Origin: Blastobasis lacticolella
Lineage: Eukaryota > Arthropoda > Insecta > Lepidoptera > Blastobasidae
Assembly: GCA_905147135.1 (NCBI GenBank)
Contig: LR990064.1
Coordinates: forward strand, 13,534,001 to 13,598,000
DNA length: 64,000 bases
Reading direction: 5' to 3'
Shown here: piece after piece, positions 34,064 through 45,904 of the stretch
Layout: each line of letters begins with the position of its first letter
Position numbering within the stretch: the stretch's first letter is position 1
Position numbers and translations under genes: made by a program
Notes under the pieces: generated by a model
Databases searched by the model: none
The model's input: the letters and a program-made list of their open reading frames with translations, nothing else
What the model was told of the DNA's origin: nothing

Positions 34064-34514
34064 TAAAATATTATAGTAAGTACTCAAATACTATTATATT
34101 TTTTATTCGAAGCACAAATGAATGATGGAGCCTGTTTTGATTATAGAAATAATGGTACCTGTACACTCTTTGATTGGAACTACTTTCGTTAACTGTAAAA
34201 CAAGGTATCCCGCCAAATTTCTTTTTGGCTGTCTTCTTGACTCTTGCTGAATAAAACAAGACCTAGTGATTGATTTAAAAATATTACCCGTATAACATAA
34301 AAAGCTTCATCAAATCAGGAGAATGCATAATCAAAATGAGCATTTTGTGGAAGTCGTATAATTTGGACTATACTTTCGACCAAGTGAGCGTACTTAAAAA
34401 TCAATGAAGAGTCATGTTGACAGGTACACTCGCATGCAGAACAAGCTCCTTCATTCATTTGCGCTTCGAATAAAAAAATATAATATTATTTGAGTACTTA
34501 CTATAATATTTTAT
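34064..34514. mobile_element. MITE with about 90-bp inverted ends, U3 copy
   Basis: Same element and site as in U1 and U2. Confidence 0.8.
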
Positions 34515-34879
34515 ACAGTATTAGCTGATTTTGCTATTATATTTTAAAATAATTGCCCGAAGATGAGTAATTCGATACCGGTTGCAATTTAATAAAATTG
34601 TATAATAAAGTGAAACTAGTGTACAAAAAGTGATTTAATTCGCAATCAACAATTAATTTTAATGGCATGTTCCGGGTTTCCTACCGCGTACCTTTGCACT
34701 TTAGGGTTCAACAAATTGGTTAAATATTTTGTATCTCGGACATAATGTAAAATTCGCAATGAGGTTATTATCACGCACAGGATTATAATAATAATAATCA
34801 TCTTGTCATCAATATATTAAAATAACGCTATGGTGAACGCAGGGTCCGCCTTGACCATACAGAAGAACGACTGCCATCT

Positions 34880-35959
34880 GTGGCCCGATTATATAACGGC
34901 AATGAAACATGTTGCAACCAATGTTTTGTTGCGGACGACGAGAAATTTCTATCGATGATTTGCGATTACGTAAAGCAAGCAACATCTCATTCAACTAGCT
35001 TGCAACCGATATCAATCGATAAAACACTGACATGAAGTTGCCGCGAGTAACGGAGAATAATTGATAACTCAACTTATATAAAAAGTCAGTGTTGTGGTGC
35101 AAGCGTTATGTATTCCGGAACGTTTTCATTTACCAGGGTTGGACTGCTCGTTGATATTTTGAAACTTTAGTTGTCAAGTCACAAAGCTTATATTCTCATA
35201 GATTGTTTTTTACAGTGAAAGTAAGTGTATTTTGTATATTTGTGCGTTTTACTATACCAATTCACGTCACGAATAATTCACGTATACCTATTAAATTAAT
35301 TTGTAATTATAATTATGGCGCCAAATCGCCAGGTTGCCCACTGGAAAATCGAGCTGCTGGTGAAGATTGCGGAAAGACACAAACAACAAATTTAACAAAT
35401 AACACAAACAACAAAAAACAATCAACAAATTTAACGATGATAAACAAGGTTTTTGTAATCAAAGTTTGTAAAAAACTATGTTTTCGGCGCTCTTGAAACA
35501 GCTTTTGAGTTGTTGCAATTGCAACGGAAGTAGTTGCGGATTCGAGCTGCCACTTTCATTGCAAGAAAGATACGTAATCGCATTTTCATACGAATAAGTT
35601 TTATCGATATGTCAAATTCCGGTTGCTATTGCAATGGAGCTTTGTTAGCGACTGAACCCGTCAAATGGACGATACGTGAAAATATCAACGAGCAGTCTAA
35701 CGCTGGTAAATGAAAACGTTCCGTAATACATAACGCTTGCACCACAAAACTGACTTTTTAAATAAGTTGGGTTATCGATTATTCTCCGTTACTCGCGGCA
35801 ACTTCATGTCAGTGTTTTATCGATTGATATCGGTTGCAAGATAGTTGAATGAGATGTTGCTTGCTTTACGTAATCGCAAATCATCGATAGAAATTACTCG
35901 TAGTCCGCAACAAAACATTGGTTGCAACATGTTTCATTGCCGTTATATAATCGGGCCAC
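34880..35959. mobile_element. Foldback DNA transposon, U3 copy (1,080 bp)
   Basis: Arms 34880-35160 and 35679-35959. It is nearly identical to the U2 copy, including the interior, and at the same site. Confidence 0.8.
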
Positions 35960-36293
35960 TGATCGCAAAAGTAAGAATTTCAACCATTATGCTTGCAACA
36001 GCGAGAGAATAGTCGCCAACAGAGTTACGTAATCAGCCTGCTGACCTCCGTGACCCTGTTAACGGAGTACCTGCTATGGTTCTACTAATAACTACGGGAC
36101 TTCAAAGATGAAATGACTAGTACCAGTTTATGGAATATATGCGTTTACATAAGTGTAAAATTAAGTGCCTTTTTTTACTGCACCCTTCATATTGGATGCG
36201 GAATGCCACATACTGTTAACCTGATTCGTTCTTGACCATTACATCTATTCAAAAATTAGAACAAATAACAATCTAAATTATAATGTAATGCGG

Positions 36294-36301
36294 CATAAAA
36301 G
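36294..36301 (+). promoter_or_regulatory. TATA-like box of gene A copy 3
   Basis: CATAAAAG, same spacing to the ATG as in copy 1. Confidence 0.4.
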
Positions 36302-36371
36302 AGTTGAATTGAATTAAACAGAATCTAACCCTGTAGTCCAAAAAACGTCTGGATACTTACGAATTTAAATT

Positions 36372-38638
36372 ATGTATTTGGTACATTTTCTTTTGGTGTT
36401 TTTGATATTGGTTAAAGCTGAGCAGGTAAATATTGAATATTTTAATTTAGCATCGAACGATATTAGCTTTGCTTTGGAATGGGATGTATTTGTTTGGTAT
36501 AATACAAGTAGGCTCAGATACCCATTCAGTGTTACAGCGACACCTGCACCTACACATGGATTGACCTACTAACATTGGTGCCTAAGTAAGATACAGTTAA
36601 ATTACTTAAATAGTTTAGGTATCTAGTTTAACGATAATTTGCAAGTATGTAGCTACCTATATTTTGCTTGTATAAGAATTATTGTTGTAACTTGATTTCT
36701 TTTATTTAATATAATGTACAAAAGTAACTGCTTAAGATGTAATTGTAGGCTTAAGTTTACATGCAATAAAATTTTCATTGGATTCAAAAAGTAATGTAAA
36801 GGACATATTATAAAATTAAAACAATGGTGGCCGCTGGTAGACTTTTGTAAGCCTAATTTAAGATTAGAATGACATAATATGTTAGAACGATTACTCATAT
36901 CGGGAATATAGGTACCTATAATAAAACGAGGAGTATAATATTTGGTGCTTCAACACAACACTCAAGTTTTACAATAATAAAAACATATCTTTATTTCAGG
37001 CGATAGACCGATAGATAAGGTTACAATTACATACTAATGAAATAATTAAAATTCAGAATATAATACTAAAATAAAATAAAAAAGTGCAAATTGTCTATCC
37101 TACAGCTAAACACCGATTTATAAGAACGTCACTCTAGCCTCGAAAATCCTACCCATGACAACCAAGTTTCACAACCAGAAATCTATGTGCCCAGTAACCT
37201 GTGCCTTAATAAATATTCCTAGTTCTGCTGTTCGTGCCCAACTTTTTGTAATGATTGTTGCACTGACTTCAGTTGATTGGTGCATTTTATCTATATTTAT
37301 ATTATATATTTTCATTTAGGTGTCGTACTTCAGTGTAGAGCGCCCTCAAATAGAGTATTTAAATACCAAAATAATAGCCTGGGCTAATGCGACTTCACGC
37401 AGAGTCAGTCGCAGAGACGTGGTATACTATTTCAATTTTAGTCTAGAGCTTATTGTCTACTTTGGAAACAATGTCTCTGTAAGTATGTTTTTAAGAATGA
37501 CGAAGGAAAGTCCTACTAATATATCAAACATAAACCTCGGCACTTAAACGTTAACCTTTTGCAGGTGAATTTTTATTTCTTGGAATTCCTAACGAATAGA
37601 TACAAGCCATCATTTGTGGAGATGCATTTCCGGCTCTGCGACTTAATCGAGAAGGACAAGTTCTTTGGCCCCGGTATGAGATCGGGCACCTTCGGTAGAT
37701 TAAAATGCCCCTACGGGCCGGTATGTTTCTTACAATCCTAGCCAAAAAATTTAAAATATCTCGAAAGAATCTTACAATAGTCGCATATCATGTGTAGTAT
37801 GGTCAACCAATGATTATTCTCCGAGTTATGTCGTCATCATCATCGCAGCCCATGACAGTTCACTGCAGGATCTCCACGTTTGGCAGGCTGGTTGGAGATC
37901 ACAGTTTTTTATAAGTATAATAATGAAAAATACTGCTGCCCATTTTCCAGCCTACTGAGACTCTTGATCTTTGGCTCAATAAGTTTGATAGACACCCACT
38001 AGTGTAAAGGGTTGGTGCTATTCTGCTCTGCCTTACTTATGGTGAAAGTGGAAAAGAATAATAATTACCCACCTGGCGGGATATTGTAGACCAAGGGATC
38101 GAGTTACGTACATTAGTTGAATACGAACCGATGCTTTTACGTTGAAGGAAAACATCGTGTTGAAACCGTCACATTCAGACGACTGAATGTGTAGCCACGT
38201 TGCAATCTGGTCCGGTTCCCCTGTTAACAGGGTTACTATACGGACGTTACATGGCAGTTGCTCCACTGTAATTACTTGATCAGCAAAATCCTAGATATTG
38301 TTCAAGGCGGACCCCAGGCCTGCAATCACTATCGGGACTGTAAAGTCAAGGTGATTTGTTTTTACTAGGAAAGGTTTTTTTGATGATCAAGATTATTAAT
38401 TGTTATGTACGTGTTACGAAATGAAGCTACTTATTCTATTACTCTATTACTCTAAAGAATCGTTGTCTTTCAGGGCGTCTACCACATACAGAACGCTACA
38501 ATACCGGTAACGTCAATACCAAAGGGATTCCCGTTCCGCAAAGGACGTATTTTACTCAACGTAACTTACGGTGGGGAACACATGTTAAAAGGCCACATCG
38601 ATATCGAATTGAAGGATATGAAACTCTCGAAGAGTTAA
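36372..38638 (+). CDS. Gene A, copy 3: secreted DUF1091/ML-like protein, 177 aa
   Basis: Exons 36372-36425, 37320-37478, 37565-37720 and 38474-38638. The exon 2 acceptor is TAG instead of CAG ('ttcatttag'), still valid. Exon 2 has 'SLELIVYF' where copy 1 has 'SLEPIVYF'. Exon 3 is identical to copies 1 and 2. Exon 4 has the copy 1 form ('FRKGRILLNVTYGGEHMLKG', 'HIDIELKDMKLSKS'), but 'QNATIP' for 'QNGTIP'. All sequons and both cysteines are kept. Confidence 0.8.
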
Positions 38639-39226
38639 AAGACGACGATAAAGTGTTCTGCCTACAGTACTTACCTGACCCATCGGCTATGAAGGCGATG
38701 AATCGATATCGGCTTCAGTTTGACAGTTTGATGAATTAGTCCGTGGTATATTGTTTATGGGCCCCATACGACAGAGATTCTCTGTATGTCTATAATGATA
38801 AAAAGAACTGAAAGAGATGCACCTATTCAAGAGACCAAAATATCACAGACTAATTCGCATTGACAGGATTTGGATCATATCAATCAAGGTGATGTGCAAT
38901 CAATGATAAGTCCTCCGGTGACGGTGTCGCTGTTGTTGACAAGGACATGGTATGACATTTTGGCCGGCGGGTCAGATATACTTAGTGACACTATATTCGT
39001 TGTTTTTAGTACTTGCTATCAAATATAAGATTGCTAACAAAGGTTGATATGTTTTTTTTTCATAACGATGCCGCACACAAGCCACCAGCTCATTTTTTAT
39101 ATTGTTCAGTGACAAACGAGCAGGCAACCCACCTGATAGTCATACAATTTAAATTAAAAAATATCATTTAAAACATAGATATTACTTATTATAATACGTT
39201 AGTTGTAGTAAGACAAGTCTTCAAAA

Positions 39227-39500
39227 CTAGTGTTCGGTGTGGAGCTTTACCCAATGACGCAGCAGTGAGGAATCCCACCGGTCCTTAAACAAATTTAGGA
39301 GATCGTTGGTGGTGGAGCGGAGAAGAGTGAGCATAGAAGCTGATCGCGTTCGGATTATGGCATAAAAGTCATTCGTATGCGCCTTCGCAAACATCTCGGA
39401 CGCTCTGCTCGCCACTCCAGCCTCAACAGTACACTAAACACATTATTGCATTGAACGTCCCGGATGTGTTCTCGCGCATGAAAGGCCCGGGTTCCCCATG
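39227..39500 (-). pseudogene. LINE RT C-terminal fragment, U3 copy (frameshifted)
   Basis: A one-base loss in 'gctctgctcgccactcc' shifts the frame near 39410, leaving 62 codons of the 96-codon frame seen in U1. Confidence 0.6.
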
Positions 39501-40327
39501 AACTATGATCCAACATTTGGCAGCTTACGTAAGTACTATGAAGCGTCTGACATCTGACTTCCCTGTTAACAGGGGAACTTAACCAGATTGGATCATGGTT
39601 ACACTATCAGTCAGAATGATAATGGCTGCACATTCGTGAACGGGTGCTGGCTTACTCTTGCTGTAGTTTCAGGTGGATTTCTCTTAAGTATAATAGGTTC
39701 ATATACATTGTCAGGCGCGGTTCGGCTCTTCTTCGCATTGTCGGGCACTGACTGCTCTGTCTGGTAATGTCGGAAACGGTCCAGCCGTTGTCGGCATGAG
39801 ATGGATATGCCCCGGTCCTGGGTTGCCAAACGTGTCACTGTGTGTTTCCTTCCTACTTTCCTAACCCCTCCTTATTGACGATTGAAAGAGAGATGTAATG
39901 TAATCAATAAAGAAATCATTACATTTTGACTTATGGAAACGAACCGTCTATGGGCAAAAGAAATGGCAAGAAAGTCACAGTTACGATAAGATAATTGTTA
40001 AAATTAAATCCACACAGGTTAAGTGACAATCGGACCGATAGTGATGATTGGGGTATTCATGATGATGATGACCTCTGCATTGATAATGTTAGTTACTACA
40101 ATTGTCACGTGAAGGAAAAAAATCTCGAAGCAGGCACTGAACTCATTTTTTGTATTAATCTGGTTTACAAATAAAGACTATCCCATCGAAATCTGTCCAG
40201 CGCGAGCTACGATGCCGCAGACGGATACACAGATACACATGTAAAATTAAGAACAGTCGTCTTTGCTTCTGTGGTTAAGAAATGTGTATTTCATTTCATA
40301 TTAATCACAGGCTACACATTTTGTAAA

Positions 40328-40513
40328 TTATTTTCTTTGTCGCTTGCTTTTTACATTTACTAGCTGTTTCAACTCTATGTCGACGTAGCCAGACCCAAGT
40401 AATTCTTTTGTATATGTCAATGTAACATTTGTATAAACACGACCTTTGGAGAAAGAAAAACCTTTAGGAATAGCTGCATAGGGTATTGATGCATTTTGAA
40501 TATGATATGCGCC
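40328..40513 (-). pseudogene. Orphan exon 4 of gene B (U3)
   Basis: It starts GGC ('GAYHIQNASIPYAAIPKGF') as in complete gene B and ends 'KSKRQRK' and stop. The acceptor 'ttttccag' is intact. Confidence 0.8.
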
Positions 40514-41092
40514 CTGGAAAAAAAGATTAATTATGTAATTCGGTAGGAAAACAGGCAGGCGGACCGCCACCTGATGGAAAATAATCACCTCGGACAATTG
40601 TCATTAGCAACATCAGGGGTATCGCCAAATCGATTGCACATCGTTTTTTTTATTCTACGCAGTGACAAACGACCGGACAGTGCACCTGAAAGTAAGCGGT
40701 AACATCCGGCCGATAATACTCGTATCTACGATTCATGCTTTCACGTTGCAGGCAACAAAAATGTAGAACCGCAGGTTCGTTGTGAGGACTATGCTTGTTC
40801 GTCTCATGTTTGTAACTATAACTTTTAAATCGAAACACAATAAGATAGGCATTGTTGCTTGACGGCAGAAATAAATAAGGCGGTGGTACCAATTCACGTG
40901 GACTTCAGTTACGAAAGACAGACAACGAATCAGTTACGAAAGGATTTTGAAGAATATAATTCTGAATTGGTAAGCGCGCAACAAACTCATACCACGGAGA
41001 CACACAAATAGTATGAAAAAATTAAATAATCGCAAATAGATTTAAATATAGTCAATAGAAAATATAAAATTGCACAAAATGAAATCATTACT

Positions 41093-41878
41093 TTGAGAGA
41101 AGCTACCTCTGAAATGGTCAAATTGTCGAATGAAAACACACACGAACGAACGACTGATGTCTGCCAAAGTGGCAGACATGCTTGGCAGCTCCAGCGCCCC
41201 GCGCCGCGGCCGCAAAACACTGTCGTCGCCCCCGAGGCACACGCTGCGAGTACCGCGGCCCCCGCGGTTATCGTCGCGCCCGCGGTCACCGGGTCTAAGG
41301 TCTTAGCCGCCCCGGCCTTCGCGGCCACTTTTTCCACCGACGCCCACTTTGTACCTACTGACAGCGGGCCTCACAAAGCCTCAGCCGCCCCGGCCGTCGC
41401 GGCCACCTCTTATGCCGCCGCTGCGAGGAAAACGACGCGCTCTACAGCCCACGTGGCCCACATCCAGCACGCGGTCGACGAGCCATTTAAGGCCACAGCC
41501 GCATCAGTCATTGCGGCCACCTCCTATGCCACCATAGGAAGTAGATTGACGCACTCTACGGCCCCCGCGGCCCACACACAGCCTGCGGTCGCCAGGCCAC
41601 ACAAGACCTCAGCCGCCCCAGCCGTTATGGTCACCTCTTATGCCGCCGCCACAACGAGATTGGCGAGCACTACGGACACGGCAAAGGATTCAATACGCAC
41701 TAGAATATATTCCGATTCGCTTGGCAAAGGCATGAGCATATTAATAGGTAATGATGACAGTAAATCTGTTTGTAATCACTGTTTGCCAGACCGATCATTT
41801 AATGAGATAATAAATGTGGCTAGTCAACAATGTAATGAAGACCGTACCAATAATATAGTATTGGGCGGAAATAAATAA
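41093..41878 (+). CDS. LINE ORF1 fragment, 261-codon open frame
   Basis: The frame joins the end of the ORF1 coiled coil ('MREATSEMVKLSNENTHERT'), an Ala/Pro-rich linker with three 38-residue repeats ('PHKASAAPAVAATSYAAA' type), and the start of the SGNH-like region ('GMSILIGNDDSK', 'INVASQQCNEDRT'). In U1-U3 the coiled coil and the repeats are in different frames. Here a 4-base net change at 41170-41180 joins them. It stops at 'LGGNK' because of a local change ('ggaaataaataa') not in U1/U2. I regard it as retroelement-derived and probably not a host gene. Confidence 0.55.
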   Translation: MREATSEMVKLSNENTHERTTDVCQSGRHAWQLQRPAPRPQNTVVAPEAHAASTAAPAVIVAPAVTGSKVLAAPAFAATFSTDAHFVPTDSGPHKASAAPAVAATSYAAAARKTTRSTAHVAHIQHAVDEPFKATAASVIAATSYATIGSRLTHSTAPAAHTQPAVARPHKTSAAPAVMVTSYAAATTRLASTTDTAKDSIRTRIYSDSLGKGMSILIGNDDSKSVCNHCLPDRSFNEIINVASQQCNEDRTNNIVLGGNK

Positions 41879-42414
41879 ATATATAACTAGAAATGATATC
41901 GTAGAGAGTTTTCAATAAATTCAGTCCCATAATTTAAATAAAATTACTTTGTGTGCTTTCCCATATACAAATAATGACCCTAAGTAAAATAGACGTATTC
42001 ATAGACTGATACATGTTTATATAATTTGACTCGTTATGGTACCGCATTTTCATTTTTTGACATCAACAAATTTCATGCAATATTATTTGTACAAATGATA
42101 CTTTGTATCTCAAGAAAAAGGACAAAAAGTATATTGCTACATTGTTAGCTTATAATATTAATTGCTATAACAATATTAGCGTAAGTAAGGTTGACCAGAG
42201 CTCCTGCTCGTTATCATCTTAGAGCAAAGGATGCTCTTTGAACTAGATTTTAAGACAAAAGAAAAGCCTTAGCATTGTTTACGAATAATTCACCAAAATA
42301 TACAAGGTTTTTCTGGCAAAGAACATGAAATAGAATTAAATTTAAAGAAAACTCCTGTAGGAGTTTTATGTTTAACTGAGCACTGGCTGAGAGAATCTGA
42401 GATATCATTTATTT

Positions 42415-42624
42415 TTTTATTTTTTTTATTTTTTAAGTTACTTAGCAGACAAACAGGCAAGCGGGCCATCTGATGGAAAGTGGTCACCGCCGCCTATGGA
42501 CATCAGCAACACCAGAGGAGTCACCAATGCGTTGCCCGCCTCTAAAGAGACCTCTAATTTACCTCTTGAACGATCCCATGTCATAATCCAAAGGAAACAC
42601 TGTGGCTGGGAGCTCATTCCACAT
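42415..42624 (-). mobile_element. Jockey-type LINE insertion, U4 copy
   Basis: Same insertion and site as 31715-31924 in U3. Confidence 0.85.
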
Positions 42625-42949
42625 TTTATCTAACTATAAGTAAGTAGTAAGTAGTAAGAGAGTAATAAGCTTATTCCGTTGTTTTAATCTTAATTATGTA
42701 TTTTTAGAGACACATTGCACAGAATCATCAGTGACTTGCATCGACAATGTGTTCTGCTGTTGCGAGGTCAACAAAAGGGCTATTATAAATTTTACAAGAT
42801 CTGACCATAGTGGACAATTCGTCCTACGGTGAGAGAAAACAACGTGACGAAACCTGCACATTCAGGCGACTGAATGTGTAACTGTAATCCAATCTGGTCA
42901 GGTTCCCTGCATGTAAGTCAAATGGAAGTCGCTCTTATAGAATTCTCTT

Positions 42950-43340
42950 TTTATAATTAGACCAGCCAAGCATTTGACCACCATCTCATCCGGTGGTAAG
43001 TGACGATGCGGCCGATCACATGCCTGTCTAGGAACAGCCTATTCAATCTAGCCTTAAAGACGTTTAGATTATAATGATCAGGGAACACACACGCAGCAGG
43101 TAACGCATTTCATTCCTTAGCCGTACGTATTAGAAAGGTTGATGTAGATGAGAGTAGATGGAAGCTCCACAACATAAGGATGAAGCGCTTGCCCGGATCG
43201 CGTTTCCTGATGGCGTAAAGGGGCCGGTGGAATGTGGTCGTCAAACTACTTCCAAATAAGGTCGTCAAAATCCAATCTATTCTGACAATTTGAAAAATCC
43301 TGAATTACGCCAAGGCGGACTTCAGCCCTCACGCGCGAGA
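42950..43340 (-). pseudogene. LINE RT C-terminus, U4 copy
   Basis: Homologue of 10165-10610, the U3 type without the C run. Confidence 0.65.
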
Positions 43341-43539
43341 ACACTACCGGGATTTTGATGTTCTAATCCCACTAGGTGCAGGTCCATCTATGATTAATCC
43401 TCCATGAGAGTCAACCGTGGTACACAAAATACTGATAGGTACTCTGCGAAATCTGATGGACATCTGTAGATAAATAGAAAAAAATTGCCCAGACAACAGT
43501 CATCTTATTTTGTAGAGTATCAGAGTCGCAGAGATACAC

Positions 43540-44420
43540 TTATTCAAAAATTACGATAAAATTCAATTGAAATTATAATGTAATGTGGCATAAACGGAAA
43601 CAAACAGAATTCATCCTTGTAGTCCAAAAACGTCTGTATTGCTACGAATTTAAATTATGTATTTGAGACAATGTCTCAATGAAAAAGATAATGTAATTAT
43701 CTTTTGGTGTTCTTGTTATTGGTTGAAACTGAGAATATCGTCAATTTTGATGTAGCATCGAATGTAGTTTCAGTAAAGAATGGGATAGTTTTGGTGTAAT
43801 AAAAGTAAGCTCAGATACCTATTCAGGGTATATATACAGCGACACCCGCTTACTGTCATTAGATACTATAATGTATTTGATTAGTATATTTGGTATGTTG
43901 ATGTTCTGCACGATATCATTCTGATATCGTGCAGAACATCCGTTACAAAAATGCTATATTTTCTCAGAATCACACAAATCTTATATGATCTTTGAAACCA
44001 TAGCAATTGTGTGTGGACGTAGGTGACATTGAGAAAGAGTTGTGACAGACATTGAGAAAGAGTTCTGGGAACTCCCAAAGTGACGATAACGATATATAGA
44101 ACTATACAAGAGACAAAAGTACCACGGACTAGCTCCCATTGACAGGACTTGGATCATATCAATCTAGGTGATGTATAATCAATGGTGAGTCCTCCGGTGA
44201 AAGTGTCGCTGTTGTTGGCAAGGACATGGCATGACATTTTGGCCGTCGGGTCAGATATACTTAGTGACACTGTATTTTTTTGTTCTTAGTACTTACTACT
44301 AAATATAAGATTGTTAATCAAGTTTGTTATATTTTTTTTAACAATGATGCCGCAGGCAAACCAGCAGTTCATTTTTTCATGCTGTTTAGTGATAAACGGG
44401 CGGACAACCCACCAGTATCT
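43540..44420 (+). pseudogene. Ghost copy of gene A in U4
   Basis: As in U3, but with a new perfect hairpin at 43900-43940 and an extra 'gtatata' at about 43830. Confidence 0.65.
43900..43940. repeat. Perfect 19-bp inverted repeat, 3-base loop
   Basis: The left arm 'gatgttctgcacgatatca' (43900-43918), loop ttc, and right arm 43922-43940 are an exact reverse complement. The left arm is present in U1-U3, but there it is followed by 'gataTAGg(t/a)c', so the right arm is new in U4. Confidence 0.9.
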
Positions 44421-44652
44421 CAAGTGTAACTGTTCGCACAAAAATTTCAATACTCTTCGATCACGTCAATCGAGGTTATTAATTTCGATCCGCTTTTCCT
44501 ATTTGTATGAAAACTTAAACAGCGCCTCTAGCGAAAATTATTTGAAACAAAATTTTACTATTGTTAATTAGTTTCAAACGTATCGACTCGCTCTCACTCG
44601 AAGTCAAGTTTTGCGAGTGTAACTGACAAGTGTCACCAATAAAATAGTTTAT

Positions 44653-45005
44653 AACGAATGAACACCAACTCTGGTCATCACTAGAGGAATGCCGACAAGC
44701 CAAGGAGGCTCTACCTAAAATTAAACCCTCCCTCTCGGACAGGTTCTTAAAACTAACCAAAAAGCAACTTCGTTTCGTAACCGGAGCCTTAACGGGTCAC
44801 GGTTCATTTAATAAACATCTATTCACCATAGGTCTGACCGACAGGCCCCTGTGCAGGGCTTGCCTGCAGGAGCAAGAGACAGCAGCACACATCCTGCAGA
44901 CATGCGAGGGGGTGGCTTCATACACGCTTGAGCATCTCGTACAACCACAAACCCTTCCGGAGACGTTTGTTAAACTGAAAGGACTTTGGGATGGTATAGT
45001 CTGGT
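44653..45005 (+). pseudogene. Jockey/R1-type LINE C-terminal zinc-knuckle fragment
   Basis: The plus strand reads 'LTGHGSFNKHLFTIGLTDRP' then 'LCRACLQEQETAAHILQTCE', a Cys-x2-Cys...His...Cys pattern found at the C-terminus of arthropod jockey/R1-type polyproteins after the RNase H region. It starts abruptly at the unit breakpoint. A second, slightly different copy in the same orientation lies at 52420-52790, on the other side of the inverted segment. Confidence 0.7.
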
Positions 45006-45794
45006 TCACATGTACCATTTTTTATAAAATTTTTCAGTAGTCTCAGAAAATTACGACCAAGGTGTCATTCGATTCGTATTGTCACCTAGAAAGTTTAAGG
45101 AAAGGTCCGAAAAGGCGCTGAAAAAAATTACAAAAGTTATAAACAATTAAGTGAAAAAAAAAATGAGGGTTTAGTTTTTTTTAATATCTCGAAAAAATTT
45201 TCAAAATTTTTAAAATTTGAAAAAATATCTCGACTCCCGGAACTGTATCTTTATTATTTATAATTTTTACAGAGCCCTGAAAATAGAGCCAAAAACGGGT
45301 AGTCCGGCTGCCGCGTGCGTTGCGTAACTCTGAGATAATAACAATAAAAATTATTTAAACATATAAAATATGAATATTAAGGAACAAAAAAATTAATGTA
45401 GTGTTGGGATACATCAATAAACAATTATCCGCGGTCAAAAAGTTTTTATCCCAATTTTTACATTAATTATCGATTAATTAATTAATACATTTTTTTGAAA
45501 TAAAAGTTAACTTAAAAACCCCTATAATTATTAAACTAAAACCCTAGAATTTTTTTCCCTTAGTGAAGTTATTCTTAATAGGCTAACAAATAGATTATAG
45601 TTGCAAAAATTAAAAAATTGTTGTTTTCCACTTTTTTATTAAAAATTACAATTAAAAAAATAAAGAATTTTTTTTTTTAAATTCTATATTGTTTCAAGAA
45701 TCTAGATTAAAAAAAAAAAATTCTGTGTATTTTTTTTTATTTTGTAAATTTCAATTGTTAATAAAAAAGTTGAAAATAAAAAATTTTTAATTTT
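45006..45794. other. Unassigned, extremely AT-rich stretch
   Basis: Long A and T runs with 'ctcgaaaaaattttcaaaat' and 'aatatctcgactcccggaac', unlike anything else in the window. No open frame above 50 codons looks coding. Islands such as 'ggtgtcattcgattcgtatt' look structured, but I cannot name a family. Confidence 0.4.
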
Positions 45795-45880
45795 TGTCCG
45801 GTCTATCATAATAAAATATTTTCCACACTTACCGATCTGATAAAGATTAGAGCCCTTGTACTTTGAGCAATTATCGAATA
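45795..45880. repeat. Short block shared with 53070-53150
   Basis: 'aaaatattttccacactt(a/t)ccgat' and 'agattagagcc' occur here and at 53080-53130 in the same orientation, that is, on both sides of the inverted segment. Confidence 0.6.
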
Positions 45881-45904
45881 GGTGGGCGGTCATCAGTCGT
45901 TCGA

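Larger units (their letters stand above)
30228..40918 (+). repeat. Tandem unit U3 (10,691 bp)
   Basis: It is shorter than U1/U2 because of a 1.84-kb deletion joining 'gtggacaattcgt' (32119) to 'cctacggtgagag', which removes the end of the LINE, the tRNA-SINE and the spacer. It carries a LINE 3'-end insertion (31715-31924) shared with U4 and a complete foldback transposon shared with U2. It keeps 'cctgttaacagggttactat' in gene A intron 3, which U1 and U2 have lost. Confidence 0.9.
40919..42829 (+). mobile_element. U4 copy of the CR1-like LINE
   Basis: Same extent as in U3. It has the longest open frame of all copies in the ORF1 region (41093-41878, listed separately). Confidence 0.7.
40919..44652 (+). 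repeat. Tandem unit U4, truncated
   Basis: It shares with U3 the LINE insertion, the 1.84-kb deletion ('acaattcgtcctacggtgag' at 42818) and the 90-base block in the ghost gene. Homology with the other units stops at about 44652 ('aataaaatagttt'), about 130 bases before the MITE position, so U4 has no intact gene A and no gene B exon. Confidence 0.9.

Noticed and set aside
41093..41878. A genuine host gene (261 codons).
   Set aside because: It lies within LINE ORF1 homology, is open only because of a hairpin mutation, and is broken in three sister copies.
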